DNA of 64,000 nt, from the NCBI GenBank assembly GCA_947170725.1, contig CAMVUM010000001.1:62001-126000 (forward strand), in the 5' to 3' direction. Both the position numbers and the translations under genes were made by a program. Positions 37,411-46,733 of this stretch are shown in pieces. This DNA is from an uncultured Prevotella sp. (GTDB taxonomy: Bacteria > Bacteroidota > Bacteroidia > Bacteroidales > Bacteroidaceae). The notes below the pieces were generated by a model. It saw nothing but the letters and a program-made list of their open reading frames with translations, was not told the DNA's origin and did not search any database. How positions within the stretch are numbered: position 1 is the stretch's first letter; each line of letters starts with the position of its first letter.

Positions 37411-38113
37411 TATACGCCTTAGTTTTCCGTCATATCGTTTTTTAGGGGACCTGAATCCATTTCTGTTCAACACCTATGCTCTTTTTATTCTTCCTCAGCT
37501 GTAAACATAACTATGCAAAAAACGGTGACAAATGGAAATCCCGTTTTAGAACGGCGGAAAAGCGTCCGGAGGACGAGGCTGGTGCTTCGGTTTTGCCGTA
37601 AGGGCCTTGCGGTGTTGCAGCGAAGCCCTTACGGCCTTGCAATGGGGCTGCCGTTGCACGACAACAACGGCCCCGGCGCAACCCCGCAAGGCCTTTACGG
37701 CAGCGAAATTCATGACATTTTAGCCCGGAAAAACGTTTTTTCAGCGTTGAAAAGTTGCACGGATTTCGGCAAAACGGGATAACCCGCTGGGTGACAGCTG
37801 ATTGTGTCTGCACGCGTAAAACTGCGTTATTTGCGCCCTCCGATAAGATATTTTCAGAAGAGGCCGCTCCTGATGTCGTTTTGAGGGCATTTTGACCGCT
37901 TTTTGTCAATCGTTTTCTGATAAAACGACAGGCTCTTCTCTCAAGGGAAACAGGATGTGAGCCATCGGGCGTTTTGGGTGACACTGCGGTCGGAGAATAG
38001 CCGGACATTCAGTAGAATTGTGCTGTCAGTTCAGATGTAACTATAGTTTCGTCATCGTAAATGCCTTTCCGGCACGGATTTTGCTGCTTTTATAATAAAC
38101 AAAAGAAACATAT
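37411..38113. other. Gene-free region with a large palindrome
   Basis: About 700 bp. Open frames on both strands (37513-37782 plus, 37511-38008 minus) are by-products of the repeat at 37594-37702 and show no family resemblance. No TAnnTTTG box was found before mrp. Confidence 0.5.
37594..37702. repeat. Large nested palindromic repeat
   Basis: 25-nt arms 37594-37618 and 37678-37702 pair at 23 of 25 positions (TGCCGTAAGGGCCTTGCGG family). A third related segment is at 37623-37637 (AGCCCTTACGGCCTT), and GCCGTTG/CAACGGC forms an inner stem (37650-37672). Confidence 0.7.
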
Positions 38114-39223
38114 ATGAGTATGACATTATATCCCAAACTGATCATCGACGCACTGGCTACGGTGACCTATCCCGGCACCAAGAAGAACCTCGTCGAGAGT
38201 GACATGGTGGCCGACACGCCGTCCATTGACGGCATGAAAGTCAAAGTCGTGCTCACGTTCCCGCGTGACACCGACCCGTTCCTCAAATCAACGGTCAAGG
38301 CAGCCGAGGCCGCCATCCACTATCATGTAGGCCGCGACGTTGAAGTGACAATCGAGACAGAGTTCAGGTCGAAGCCGCGTCCCGAGGTCGGCAAGCTCCT
38401 TCCCGACGTCAAGAACGTGATTGCTGTCAGCTCAGGAAAAGGCGGAGTGGGCAAGAGTACCGTCGCTGCCAATCTGGCAATAGCGCTCGCGCGGCTCGGC
38501 TATCGCGTAGGACTGCTTGACGCCGATATCTTCGGTCCGTCCGTACCGAAGATGTTCCATGTTGAGGACGCCCGTCCGTATGCCGTCGAAAAGGATGGCC
38601 GCAATCTGATAGAGCCGATTGAGAAATACGGAGTGAAGGTGCTCAGCATAGGATTCTTTGTCAATCCCGACACGGCCACACTTTGGCGCGGAGGCATGGC
38701 GAGCAACGCTCTGAAGCAGCTCATTGCCGACGCCGATTGGGGTGAGCTTGACTATTTCATACTGGACACGCCTCCGGGCACGAGCGACATCCATCTGACG
38801 CTGCTCCAGACGCTGGCCATCACAGGCGCCGTAATCGTCAGCACGCCGCAGGCCGTGGCTCTGGCCGACGCCCGAAAGGGAATCGACATGTATCGCAACG
38901 AGAAGGTAAATGTCCCTATATTGGGTCTGGTGGAGAACATGGCGTGGTTCACGCCTGCCGAGCTGCCCGAAAACCGTTATTATATCTTCGGCCGGGAGGG
39001 CTGCAAGAAGCTCGCCGAGGAGATGGAAACGCCGTTGCTGGCACAGATTCCGCTCGTTCAGAGCATCTGCGAGAGCGGCGACGCCGGTGAGCCGGCGGCA
39101 ACCGATGCCGAGACGGCCACAGGACAGTCGTTCCTCGCACTGGCTCAGGCCGTGGTGACGGTGACAAACCGCCGCAACCGCGAGATGGAACCGACAAAGA
39201 TAGTAGGTGTTAAGAAAGATTGA
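38114..39223 (+). CDS. mrp: Mrp/ApbC/NBP35-type iron-sulfur carrier ATPase
   Basis: A 369-residue protein that binds and transfers Fe-S clusters. An N-terminal MIP18/DUF59-like domain (about 5-85) precedes the P-loop ATPase with the deviant Walker A SSGKGGVGKS (106-115), LLDADIFGPSVPKM and DTPPGTSDIHLT. The C-terminal CxxC found in many Mrp proteins is not evident (NMAWFTPAELPENRYYIFG instead), as in other Bacteroidetes members. Followed by a hairpin. Confidence 0.88.
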   Translation: MSMTLYPKLIIDALATVTYPGTKKNLVESDMVADTPSIDGMKVKVVLTFPRDTDPFLKSTVKAAEAAIHYHVGRDVEVTIETEFRSKPRPEVGKLLPDVKNVIAVSSGKGGVGKSTVAANLAIALARLGYRVGLLDADIFGPSVPKMFHVEDARPYAVEKDGRNLIEPIEKYGVKVLSIGFFVNPDTATLWRGGMASNALKQLIADADWGELDYFILDTPPGTSDIHLTLLQTLAITGAVIVSTPQAVALADARKGIDMYRNEKVNVPILGLVENMAWFTPAELPENRYYIFGREGCKKLAEEMETPLLAQIPLVQSICESGDAGEPAATDAETATGQSFLALAQAVVTVTNRRNREMEPTKIVGVKKD

Positions 39224-39245
39224 AATATAGGATAACGAATGATGT

Positions 39246-39287
39246 GACTTCTCTCTCTGACTGTCTAAAGCAGTGGGGAGAGAAGTC
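39246..39287. terminator. Hairpin between convergent mrp and cls
   Basis: GACTTCTCTC (39246-39255) with GAGAGAAGTC (39278-39287) plus inner ACTG/CAGT pairing. It overlaps the 3' end of cls. The T-run is weak on either strand. Confidence 0.55.
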
Positions 39288-40689
39288 TTGTTATACTCTC
39301 CCATAGTCTCGCGAAGAAGCCCGGATGTGCCCGTTCGGCCACTTCGTCGAGCGCAGTGGAGTCACTCAGATCGCGCATGAAAATCTCCTTGAAGCGCATG
39401 GCCGTCGCTTTGTCGTAGAAAAAGGCGTTGGCTTCAAAGTTGTTTTCGAAGCTGCGCGAATCAACATTGGTGGAACCGCAGGTTGAAAGGCTGTCGTCGC
39501 AGATGAGAATTTTGCTGTGGATGAACCCACGGGTGTAGAGATATACCTTTACGCCGGCCTGCGAAATGTCCCTCAGATATGACCGTCCGGCCCACTCCAC
39601 GAAGTGGGCGTCGCAGTGGCGGGGTACGATCAGACGTACGTCGACGCCGCCGAGCACCGCCGTTTTCAGGGCGAAGAGGATTGGGTAGGTGGGCAGGAAG
39701 TAGGGCGTCTCGATGAAAATATACTTACGGGCGCTCATGATGACGCGCAGATAGCCCTGCATGATGTCGGGATAGGGGGCCACGGGGCTGCTTGTCACTA
39801 TCTGGGTCAGACAGTCGTTGGACAGCGACGGCGGTGTCGGGGGATAGTATTTGCGGTCGGAAATCAGTGTCCTGTCCACGAAATACCAGTCGACGAGGAA
39901 AGCACGCTGGAGCGCGAGGACGCCTCCTCCGGTGATGCGCACCATTGTGTCGCGCCACTTCTGACGTCCGGTTCCCTTGACGTAGCGCAGCGCGATGTTC
40001 ATGCCGCCGATAAATCCGGTCGTTCCGTCGATAACGACGATTTTACGGTGGTTGCGGTAGTTGACCTTGCTCGTGAACGACGGAAATCTAACCGGCAGGA
40101 AGGCATGGACGTCAATGCCGTTTTCGCGCATGCTCTCAAAGAACCGGCTGCTCACGTTCCAGCATCCCACATCGTCATAGATCACTCTCACTTCCACTCC
40201 CTGACGCGCCTTGTCGGCCAGCGCGTCGCCCACGAGGCGGCCCAGCGGGTCGTCGGAAAAGATGTACATGTTGATGTGGATGTGGTGACGGGCGCTGCCG
40301 ATGGCCTTCAGCAGGGCTAAGAAAAAGGCGTGGCCGTCTGTGAAAATGTCAAGGTCGTTGTTCTTGAAAGGCATGGAGAGATTCTGATTGACAAAAAGGT
40401 CAATCGTCTGGCGGTGGGCGTCGGGCAGCTGTAGGTTTTGCTGCTCGACGAAACTGAGCATCGACCGTTTGGCGAGCTGGTTGAGGCTGCGCTCGCTGAC
40501 GAGTTTCTCCTTGCGGCGGTTGATGCCGAAGAAGATGTAGAATATGATTCCGACGAACGGCACGAAATATATCACGAGCGCCCACGCCATGGTTTTGGCG
40601 GGCTGACGGTTGTCCATCAGCACGTGGATAATGGCGATGACGACCACTATTTCGTATAGGATTATGCCTGTGATATGTAGTCCGTGCAT
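39265..40689 (-). CDS. cls: Cardiolipin synthase
   Basis: A 474-residue phospholipase D-family membrane enzyme that joins two phosphatidylglycerols into cardiolipin. Two N-terminal membrane helices (ITGIILYEIVVVIAIIHVL and AWALVIYFVPFVGIIFYIFF) precede two HKD motifs: NYRNHRKIVVIDG and FIHSKILICDD. The frame extends upstream to 40821, but that would overlap queE; the ATG at 40689 gives the normal architecture. Confidence 0.9.
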   Translation of the reverse strand: MHGLHITGIILYEIVVVIAIIHVLMDNRQPAKTMAWALVIYFVPFVGIIFYIFFGINRRKEKLVSERSLNQLAKRSMLSFVEQQNLQLPDAHRQTIDLFVNQNLSMPFKNNDLDIFTDGHAFFLALLKAIGSARHHIHINMYIFSDDPLGRLVGDALADKARQGVEVRVIYDDVGCWNVSSRFFESMRENGIDVHAFLPVRFPSFTSKVNYRNHRKIVVIDGTTGFIGGMNIALRYVKGTGRQKWRDTMVRITGGGVLALQRAFLVDWYFVDRTLISDRKYYPPTPPSLSNDCLTQIVTSSPVAPYPDIMQGYLRVIMSARKYIFIETPYFLPTYPILFALKTAVLGGVDVRLIVPRHCDAHFVEWAGRSYLRDISQAGVKVYLYTRGFIHSKILICDDSLSTCGSTNVDSRSFENNFEANAFFYDKATAMRFKEIFMRDLSDSTALDEVAERAHPGFFARLWESITRLLSPLL

Positions 40690-40775
40690 GTCGGATGCGT
40701 ATATGTTGTTGTTCTTCTGAACGCTTATAGCTGTTCTTCTGATACTCTGTTCCGGTCCGGGAGGTTCGTTCAGGA

Positions 40776-41357
40776 CTATTTGAAACCGATCATCTTGTGG
40801 GTTTGCAGGGACAAACGCCACTTCGGATGCTTGCAGATATAGTCAACGCAGGCCTCCGTGATAGCCATATTGCGCTCTTCGTCGCCTGTGTCGCATGGCT
40901 GGAGATAATAATAGTCGGCCTCTATGCCGCAGTCGCTGACCTCGGTCTCACCGTCGAAGATGACCTTCAGCTCGTCACAACGTGTCACCGCCAAGCGTCC
41001 GGTCGCACCGATATATGCCTGTTTTGGTGAAACCGTGAGCCAGTCGACGGGTGCTGCCGGACAGCGGGTGCCGTTGCTCTCCATTGCTACTTCATATCCG
41101 TTGGAGTGCAATAGAGCGATGAATTCGGCGTCAGCCTGTAGTGTCGGTTCGCCGCCGGTGAGCACGACGAAGCGCGAGGGATAGGCGCTGATGGCTGCGA
41201 GAATGTCCGTATCGCTCATTTCGCGGTAGTCCGAAAACTCCGTGTCGCAGAAAGGACAGCGCAGGTTGCACCCCGCGAAGCGGATGAAGACGGTTGCGCG
41301 GCCTGTATTCCGGCCCTCGCCCTGCAGCGAATAGAATATGTCGTTGATTCTTTTCAT
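40776..41357 (-). CDS. queE: 7-carboxy-7-deazaguanine synthase
   Basis: A 193-residue radical SAM enzyme of queuosine/preQ0 synthesis, converting carboxytetrahydropterin to carboxydeazaguanine. The cluster-binding CNLRCPFC (C30, C34, C37) and the N-terminal YSLQGEGRNTGR are diagnostic, followed by VVLTGGEPTLQ. It lies 49 nt after queD in the same orientation, so they act together. queC is not in the window. Confidence 0.93.
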   Translation of the reverse strand: MKRINDIFYSLQGEGRNTGRATVFIRFAGCNLRCPFCDTEFSDYREMSDTDILAAISAYPSRFVVLTGGEPTLQADAEFIALLHSNGYEVAMESNGTRCPAAPVDWLTVSPKQAYIGATGRLAVTRCDELKVIFDGETEVSDCGIEADYYYLQPCDTGDEERNMAITEACVDYICKHPKWRLSLQTHKMIGFK

Positions 41358-41406
41358 CTTCTGTCAGTATGTTTTTTTTCTGTCAGCATGCCGGTCGGCC
41401 GGCGTG

Positions 41407-41748
41407 TCATTCCTCTTCGTCTTCAATGTATGTGGCGATGTTGTCCTTGCTCTCCTGCACGTCGGCCCGATAGCACTCCGGTATCTGTTCCGTGCACCAC
41501 CGGGCGATGTTCTCGGCCGTCGGGTTGAAGGGCAGCAGTTCGTTGAGGTCGCCGTGGTCGAGATAGCTGTGAATACGTTTCTTTATCTCGGTGAAGTCGC
41601 AGACCATGCCGTTGGCGTTGAGGCTGCGCGCCTTGCAGTAGACCGTTATGAACCAGTTGTGGCCGTGCCGGCGCGAACACTTGCTCTCGTAGTCGAGAGT
41701 GAGCCGGTGGCAGGCCGATATTTCCATTGTCTTTTTGATGTAATACAT
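41407..41748 (-). CDS. queD: 6-carboxy-5,6,7,8-tetrahydropterin synthase
   Basis: A 113-residue enzyme of the queuosine pathway that makes the substrate of QueE from dihydroneopterin triphosphate. Zinc ligands H14, H28 and H30 (CSRRHGHNW) and the catalytic C24 are present, with the later CDFTEIKK and the LDHGDLNELLPFNPTAEN signature. Length is normal. Confidence 0.92.
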   Translation of the reverse strand: MYYIKKTMEISACHRLTLDYESKCSRRHGHNWFITVYCKARSLNANGMVCDFTEIKKRIHSYLDHGDLNELLPFNPTAENIARWCTEQIPECYRADVQESKDNIATYIEDEEE

Positions 41749-41796
41749 TCGTTCTGATGTTTGTGTTAGATGTATGGTGCGTTCCCTTCGGCGTCC

Positions 41797-43752
41797 TTAT
41801 ATGATGACGTCGCTGCCCAGCTTTCGTGCCATCATGTCCCGGAGCTGCTGTGTGTCCCTGTATTCCTTCATCAGTTGCGTTATCCGTTCCATGTCGCTGC
41901 CGGCCTGCCGGAGCTGCATCTGTATGTCCTTTAGTCGCTGTTTGATGATTGTCATGCGGAAATCGAGCACGAGATGGACTACCCTTTGACGCAGAGTCTC
42001 CGGCTTGTGCTGCATTTCGAGGCTGCGGCTGAGCTGGTAGCGGTTGATGGCGAGGTCGCCGGCGAGGCTGCTGATCTGTATGTCGGGATGGTGCATGAAG
42101 TATGTTTCGGCCTTGAACCCCTCGTCGTTGTTGTGCTCTACGGCCTCGGCCAGTATGCGGTTATACATCTCGTTGGTGAAGCAGAGGCCGTCCTGAGCCA
42201 GGTCGTAGTCGACGAACTGGGCCACGGAGAGGTTGACCGTCTTTCCGTCTTCCGTCTCCAGACCCTCGAATATCGTCTCTTCGCCGTGACGGATGATGTT
42301 CTGTATGAGCATCCGCTCAATCTCGTTGCTGTGCTGTGGAGCCGTCCGTACGGGCGCCGGACCGCCTGCTGTCTGCCCGCCGTCCGGCAACTGGTTTTGC
42401 AGACGGCGCTGCTCGCGTTCCGTCTCCTTTGCTTTGTCTTCCAAATCGCCGCGTATGAAGCCGTTCATGGTGTTTATCAGCGTCCGCTCACTCATTTGCA
42501 GACGGTGGGAACACTCATGCAGATAGGTGTCACGCGTAATCTGATTGGGAATCACCGAAACGCTCCTGATTATGTTGCTGATGGCTTCCGAGCGCTTGAC
42601 AGGATCGCTGACGCCGCGCAGGAGCAGGTCCGTCTTGAACTGGATGAAGTCCGTCTGATGGCTGCTGATGTACTCTCTGAACTCTTCCGCGCTGTGTTTG
42701 CGGGAGAAACTGTCGGGGTCGTCGCCGTCGGGGAGCAGCAGAACCTTGATGTTCATGCCCTCTGTCAGTAGCATGTCGGTGCCTCGCATTGCGGCATGTA
42801 TGCCCGCCTCGTCGCCGTCGTAGAGCAGGATGACGTTGGAAGTGAAGCGCCTGAGGAGTCTTATCTGATAGATGCTGAGTGCTGTTCCGGAGTTGGCCAC
42901 TACGTTTTCGATACCGCACTGATGCATGGCAATCACGTCGGTATAGCCCTCGACCATGTAGACGCAGTCATCCTTGACCATGGCCTTCTTGGCCTGATAC
43001 AGTCCGTAGAGCTCGTGGTCCTTGTGATAGATGTCCGATTCAGGGGAGTTGACGTATTTCTGCTGTACGCCTTTGGTCCGTGAGTCGAGCAGACGTCCGC
43101 CGAAAGCGTTTACTTTTCCGCTGACGTTGAACCACGGGAAGATGACACGTCCGGCATAACGGTCGACGAGTTCGCCGTTGTCTTTCTTGTAGCACAGGCC
43201 CGTCTTCAGCAGAAATTCCTCCTTGTAGCCTTTTCTTAGGGCCTCCTCGGACATGGCGTTGCGGCGTGGCAGGGCATAGCCGAGCTGGAATTTCTGCATT
43301 ATGTCGTCGCGTATGCCACGGCTGCGGAAATACTGTTTGCCTATGGCCTGGCCGTCGACGTCGTTGTGCATGATGTCGCGGAAGTAGTCCTTTGCCCATT
43401 CGTTGATGATGAACATGCTCTCCCGCTCGCTCGCTTCGCGCTTCTCTTCGTCGGTAAGCTCGCGCTCCTGTATTTCGATATTATATTTCCTGGCGAGCCA
43501 GCGCAGTGCTTCGGGATATGTTATCTGTTCATGCTTCATGACGAAATGGACGGCGGAACCGCCCTCTCCGCATGCGAAGCACTTGCAGACGCCCTTTGCC
43601 GGCGAGACATAGAACGACGGGGTCTTGTCTTCGTGGAACGGACAAAGTCCGACATAGTTCACCCCGCGTTTCCGCAGGGTGACAAACTCGGACACCACGT
43701 CGACTATCTGTGCGGCGTCAAGTATTCGTTCAACGGTTGCTCTGTCGATCAT
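41797..43752 (-). CDS. dnaG: DNA primase DnaG
   Basis: A 651-residue primase that synthesises RNA primers at the fork. Zinc-binding domain with C37, H40, C58, C61 (LCPFH, CKCFACG), RNA polymerase core with the TOPRIM motifs MVEGYTDVIAMHQ and LLYDGDEAGIHA, and a C-terminal helicase-binding region (about 430-651). Full length for the family. Confidence 0.95.
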   Translation of the reverse strand: MIDRATVERILDAAQIVDVVSEFVTLRKRGVNYVGLCPFHEDKTPSFYVSPAKGVCKCFACGEGGSAVHFVMKHEQITYPEALRWLARKYNIEIQERELTDEEKREASERESMFIINEWAKDYFRDIMHNDVDGQAIGKQYFRSRGIRDDIMQKFQLGYALPRRNAMSEEALRKGYKEEFLLKTGLCYKKDNGELVDRYAGRVIFPWFNVSGKVNAFGGRLLDSRTKGVQQKYVNSPESDIYHKDHELYGLYQAKKAMVKDDCVYMVEGYTDVIAMHQCGIENVVANSGTALSIYQIRLLRRFTSNVILLYDGDEAGIHAAMRGTDMLLTEGMNIKVLLLPDGDDPDSFSRKHSAEEFREYISSHQTDFIQFKTDLLLRGVSDPVKRSEAISNIIRSVSVIPNQITRDTYLHECSHRLQMSERTLINTMNGFIRGDLEDKAKETEREQRRLQNQLPDGGQTAGGPAPVRTAPQHSNEIERMLIQNIIRHGEETIFEGLETEDGKTVNLSVAQFVDYDLAQDGLCFTNEMYNRILAEAVEHNNDEGFKAETYFMHHPDIQISSLAGDLAINRYQLSRSLEMQHKPETLRQRVVHLVLDFRMTIIKQRLKDIQMQLRQAGSDMERITQLMKEYRDTQQLRDMMARKLGSDVII

Positions 43753-43773
43753 ATTCTTCTGGTTTTTGGGGTG

Positions 43774-43872
43774 AGGTCCTTAAAGTCTTTAAGGTCCTTA
43801 GTGTCTTTAAGGTCCTTAGTGTCTTTAAGGTCCTTAGTGTCTTTAAGGTCTTTAGGGTCCTTAAGGACCTCA
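43774..43872. repeat. Tandem 18-bp array with inverted ends (TCTTTAAGG family, site 1)
   Basis: Three units of AGTGTCTTTAAGGTCCTT plus partial units, bounded by the perfect 11-bp inverted ends GAGGTCCTTAA (43774-43784) and TTAAGGACCTC (43862-43872). Lies between the 3' end of the CE12 gene and the start of dnaG. Related arrays are at 46734 and 48191. Confidence 0.8.
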
Positions 43873-43881
43873 GCCCATGGC

Positions 43882-43916
43882 TCACCCTTAGCGAAGATAT
43901 TTCGCTAAGGGTGAGT
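43882..43916 (-). terminator. Hairpin overlapping the stop codon of the CE12 gene
   Basis: A perfect 15-bp stem (43882-43896 with 43902-43916) and 5-nt loop. It contains the stop codon and last codons of the esterase. There is no T-run, so it could be a 3' mRNA end or stability hairpin rather than a classical terminator. Confidence 0.5.
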
Positions 43917-45507
43917 TATTGGCCTTCAGTCCCTTCGCCACGCTCTTCGCGTTTGTCTTTGCGCCGAGCAGCGAGGTGTGGGTGTGGTCACGTTTATAGT
44001 ATTTCATAGCCTTCTCCTTGCTGCCGCACTTCTTGTCAAGGAAGTCGGCGGTGATGTTGTGGAGGTCGACCAGCTCCGTGCCGGTTGCTTCGGCCACTTC
44101 GCGATACCACTTGCCGTAAGAGTCGTTGCGGCGTTCGATTTTGCCGTCCTTCCACTCGTTGCGCGGCGTGAGCGAAACGATGATTGGCGTAGCGCCTTTT
44201 TCGCGCACGTCCTGGATGAATTTCTTCAGATACCAACCGAAGGTGTAGACAAGTTCATAATTGCCCGAGTCCTTCATGCGGTAGACGTGCGTAGAGTCTG
44301 ACGTGCCGGGGATCACGCCGCGCATCTTCTTGTCGTCGATGGGGCCTATGTCGTTGTGACCGAACTGAATCAGCACGAAGTCGCCAGGCTGGAGCGAGTT
44401 GTAGACCTGGTCCCAGCGTCCCTCGTTCATGTAAGTGCGCGTGGAGCGGCCGGCCTTTGCACAGTTGGCCAGCGTGATTTTCTTCTCGTTGAACACCGTG
44501 GCGGCCTGTGACGCCCAGCCCCACATGCCGTCTTTGTCCTTATCCTCGTTCTTGACGGTAGAGTCGCCGGTGAAGAATACCACCGGTTTGCCCTCCTCGC
44601 GGTTCACGGCAACGGTGGGCAGCGTCAGCGGTTTCATCATAGCCTTCAGTGGAGCGAGCGCCTGGTGATCACATGCGGCCAGTCCTTCAGCGGCCGAACG
44701 GGCGTTGAGACGTGCTCCGAAGCGACTGGTGTGGATGTTGTCCTTATAGAAATGGTAGCTCTCCTTCCACTTGCCATACATGTCAAGCTTCGCACCGGAG
44801 ATTTCGTTGAGGTCGACATACGGCACGTTCATCTCGCGTCCCACCTCTTCGAGCCATGCTCCTTGGGGCTTGCGGACAATTTTTCCCTGCTCGTCGTAGG
44901 CGTTGCGCGGCGTGAGCGACATGAGGATAGGGTTGGCTCCTTTTGCGCGGCAGTCTTCGATGTACTTGCGCATGTAGCCTCCGTAGGTGTAGACGGTTTC
45001 CTTGATGCCCGTCTCCTTGATGGTCACTTCTACGGAGTCGCGGCCCGTACCCTTCAGGACGGAGCGCGCACGGCCGCTGTCGATAGGTCCGCCGTCGTTA
45101 TGGCCGATGGAGATTATCACCCAGTCGCCGGGCTTCAGAGCCTCGCGCACGGCAGGCCACAACTGATTGTAGTATGTGCGTGTGCTCATACCGCCGAGAG
45201 CCTGATTTTCCACGCTTATCTTATTGAGGTCGAAATATTCATGTTCAAAGTATCCCCAGCCCCACTGACCGTTGTTTCCGTTGCCCAGTGTTCCGTTGCG
45301 CATGGTTGAGTTTCCGATGAGGAACAGTACGGGATTGTTCGCCCTGCGTGTCGTTCCCGGTGCGGGACGGGCCATGAGGGCTTTTGCGATACTGTCGGGG
45401 GTGTTGTCCACCACCTTGTTGACGTCTTCCATCACCTCGGCCACCTGTCCGAAGGCAAGCGTCGCCGATGTGCTGAGAATTGCGATAGCAGATAATAGTC
45501 TTTTCAT
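43888..45507 (-). CDS. Tandem SGNH/CE12 esterase (rhamnogalacturonan acetylesterase-like)
   Basis: A 539-residue secreted protein with signal peptide (cleavage near AFGQ) and two homologous SGNH hydrolase domains. Domain 1 (about 55-285) has FLIGNSTMRNG, ISIGHNDGGPID and the Asp-His pair in DNIHTS. Domain 2 (about 300-525) has FFTGDSTVKNE, IQFGHNDIGPID and DHTHTS. Both keep Ser, Asn and Asp/His, so both may be active; domain 1 has GNS instead of GDS. CE12 enzymes remove acetyl groups from rhamnogalacturonan or other pectins. No pectin-degrading genes are nearby. The frame extends to 45570, inside the promoter; the ATG at 45507 is the start. Confidence 0.82.
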   Translation of the reverse strand: MKRLLSAIAILSTSATLAFGQVAEVMEDVNKVVDNTPDSIAKALMARPAPGTTRRANNPVLFLIGNSTMRNGTLGNGNNGQWGWGYFEHEYFDLNKISVENQALGGMSTRTYYNQLWPAVREALKPGDWVIISIGHNDGGPIDSGRARSVLKGTGRDSVEVTIKETGIKETVYTYGGYMRKYIEDCRAKGANPILMSLTPRNAYDEQGKIVRKPQGAWLEEVGREMNVPYVDLNEISGAKLDMYGKWKESYHFYKDNIHTSRFGARLNARSAAEGLAACDHQALAPLKAMMKPLTLPTVAVNREEGKPVVFFTGDSTVKNEDKDKDGMWGWASQAATVFNEKKITLANCAKAGRSTRTYMNEGRWDQVYNSLQPGDFVLIQFGHNDIGPIDDKKMRGVIPGTSDSTHVYRMKDSGNYELVYTFGWYLKKFIQDVREKGATPIIVSLTPRNEWKDGKIERRNDSYGKWYREVAEATGTELVDLHNITADFLDKKCGSKEKAMKYYKRDHTHTSLLGAKTNAKSVAKGLKANNSPLAKYLR

Positions 45508-45540
45508 TGTTTTCAGGTCTGTTGTATATAAATATAGGTG

Positions 45541-45571
45541 CAAAGATACAGTAAACCTCGTTAAGAACAAA
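45541..45571 (-). promoter_or_regulatory. Promoter of the CE12 esterase
   Basis: Minus strand: TTTG (45571-45568), exact 19-nt spacer, TATCTTTG (45548-45541), 33 nt before the ATG. Confidence 0.85.
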
Positions 45572-45854
45572 ACAAATCTGTCTGTTTTTGTGTATAGCGG
45601 TGGAGTGGGGCGGGCCTTACGGCTCGCGGAGGTATGGAAACGGCGACGGAAAACAGTCGCCGTTAATAGTCGTTAGCTATTTGTTTGCGACTTGAAAAGT
45701 ATGTGTTTTGACAATATTTGCCGACAAGTTAACATCGGTCAGTACGCCTTAGGGCGTCCGGTCCGGCGATATGCGGTTGAGGCTGGACCTGAACTGGCGG
45801 AAAATAGGTTGTCATAACATCAATATATATACAGGCTTGTTGCGGCAAAATTCG
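45572..45854. other. Intergenic region between divergent CE12 and DUF3737 genes
   Basis: No gene supported. It contains a 9-bp hairpin AACGGCGAC (45639-45647) / GTCGCCGTT (45656-45664) without a T-run. Confidence 0.4.
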
Positions 45855-45862
45855 TACCTTTG
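45855..45862 (+). promoter_or_regulatory. Putative -7 element of the DUF3737 gene
   Basis: TACCTTTG, 26 nt before the ATG. The -33 box is weak. Confidence 0.5.
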
Positions 45863-45888
45863 CAGCGCGAAATCAAAACAAAACAAAG

Positions 45889-46728
45889 ATGCAACAGTTG
45901 ATAAAGAACAGCTATTATGATGGTGAACGGCCTTTGTTCGCCACACGCGGCCTCCGGCTGGAGAACGTCGTGATAGGCCCCGGCGAGTCGGCGCTGAAGG
46001 AGTGTGCCGACATAGAGGCCGTGGAGTGTGAGTTTCAGGGGAAGTATCCGTTCTGGCATGTTGACGGGTTCACGGTGGACCGCTGCCTGTTCCGGGAGGG
46101 AGCGCGTGCCGCCCTGTGGTATTCGCGGCGACTGACGATGAGGGATACGAAAGTAGAGGCGCCGAAGATGTTCCGAGAGATGGAGGATCTGACGCTGGAG
46201 AACGTCGTCATCCCCGACGCCGAGGAGACACTCTGGCACTGCCGTGGCGTGCGCCTGACGAACGTAGAGGTTGAAAATGCCGACTATCTTTTCATGCACA
46301 GCAGCGATATCAACATTGCCGGATACCGTCAGAAGGGCAACTATTCGTTCCAGTACTGTCGGAACGTGGAGATAAGCGACGCCGTGATATATTCGAAGGA
46401 CGCCTTCTGGGGCACGGAGGATGTCACTGTGCGCGACTCTGAAATTCATGGTGAATATCTCGGATGGCACTCCAAACGGCTTCGTCTCATCAACTGCCGC
46501 ATTTCGGGAACGCAGCCTCTCTGTTATGCCACCGACCTCGTGATGGAGAACTGTGTGATGGACGCTGACTGTGACCTTGCTTTCGAGTGTTCCACGCTCC
46601 AGGCCACCGTCAATAGCCGGATTACGAGCGTGAAGAACCCACGCAGCGGAAGTATAAAGGCTGAAGGATATGGAGAGATAATTATCGACGGAAATCTGAA
46701 GGAGCCGGGGGATTGTGTGATTGCTTGA
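45889..46728 (+). CDS. DUF3737 family predicted beta-helix protein
   Basis: A 279-residue protein without signal peptide, made of short repeating strands of about 20 residues (LRLENVVI, LTLENVVIP, VRLTNVEVE, LRLINCRIS, LVMENCVMD), as expected for a right-handed beta-helix. It matches the DUF3737 family, whose biochemical role is unknown. The last codons lie at the edge of a TCTTTAAGG array preceding the MATE gene. Confidence 0.75.
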   Translation: MQQLIKNSYYDGERPLFATRGLRLENVVIGPGESALKECADIEAVECEFQGKYPFWHVDGFTVDRCLFREGARAALWYSRRLTMRDTKVEAPKMFREMEDLTLENVVIPDAEETLWHCRGVRLTNVEVENADYLFMHSSDINIAGYRQKGNYSFQYCRNVEISDAVIYSKDAFWGTEDVTVRDSEIHGEYLGWHSKRLRLINCRISGTQPLCYATDLVMENCVMDADCDLAFECSTLQATVNSRITSVKNPRSGSIKAEGYGEIIIDGNLKEPGDCVIA

Positions 46729-46733
46729 TAACT

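Noticed and set aside
37511..38008. Hypothetical genes on both strands in the gap before mrp
   Set aside because: Their sequence is dominated by the palindromic repeat; no start context or promoter supports them.
43774..43872. CRISPR array
   Set aside because: Units are contiguous 18-bp tandem repeats without spacers, and there are no cas genes in the window.
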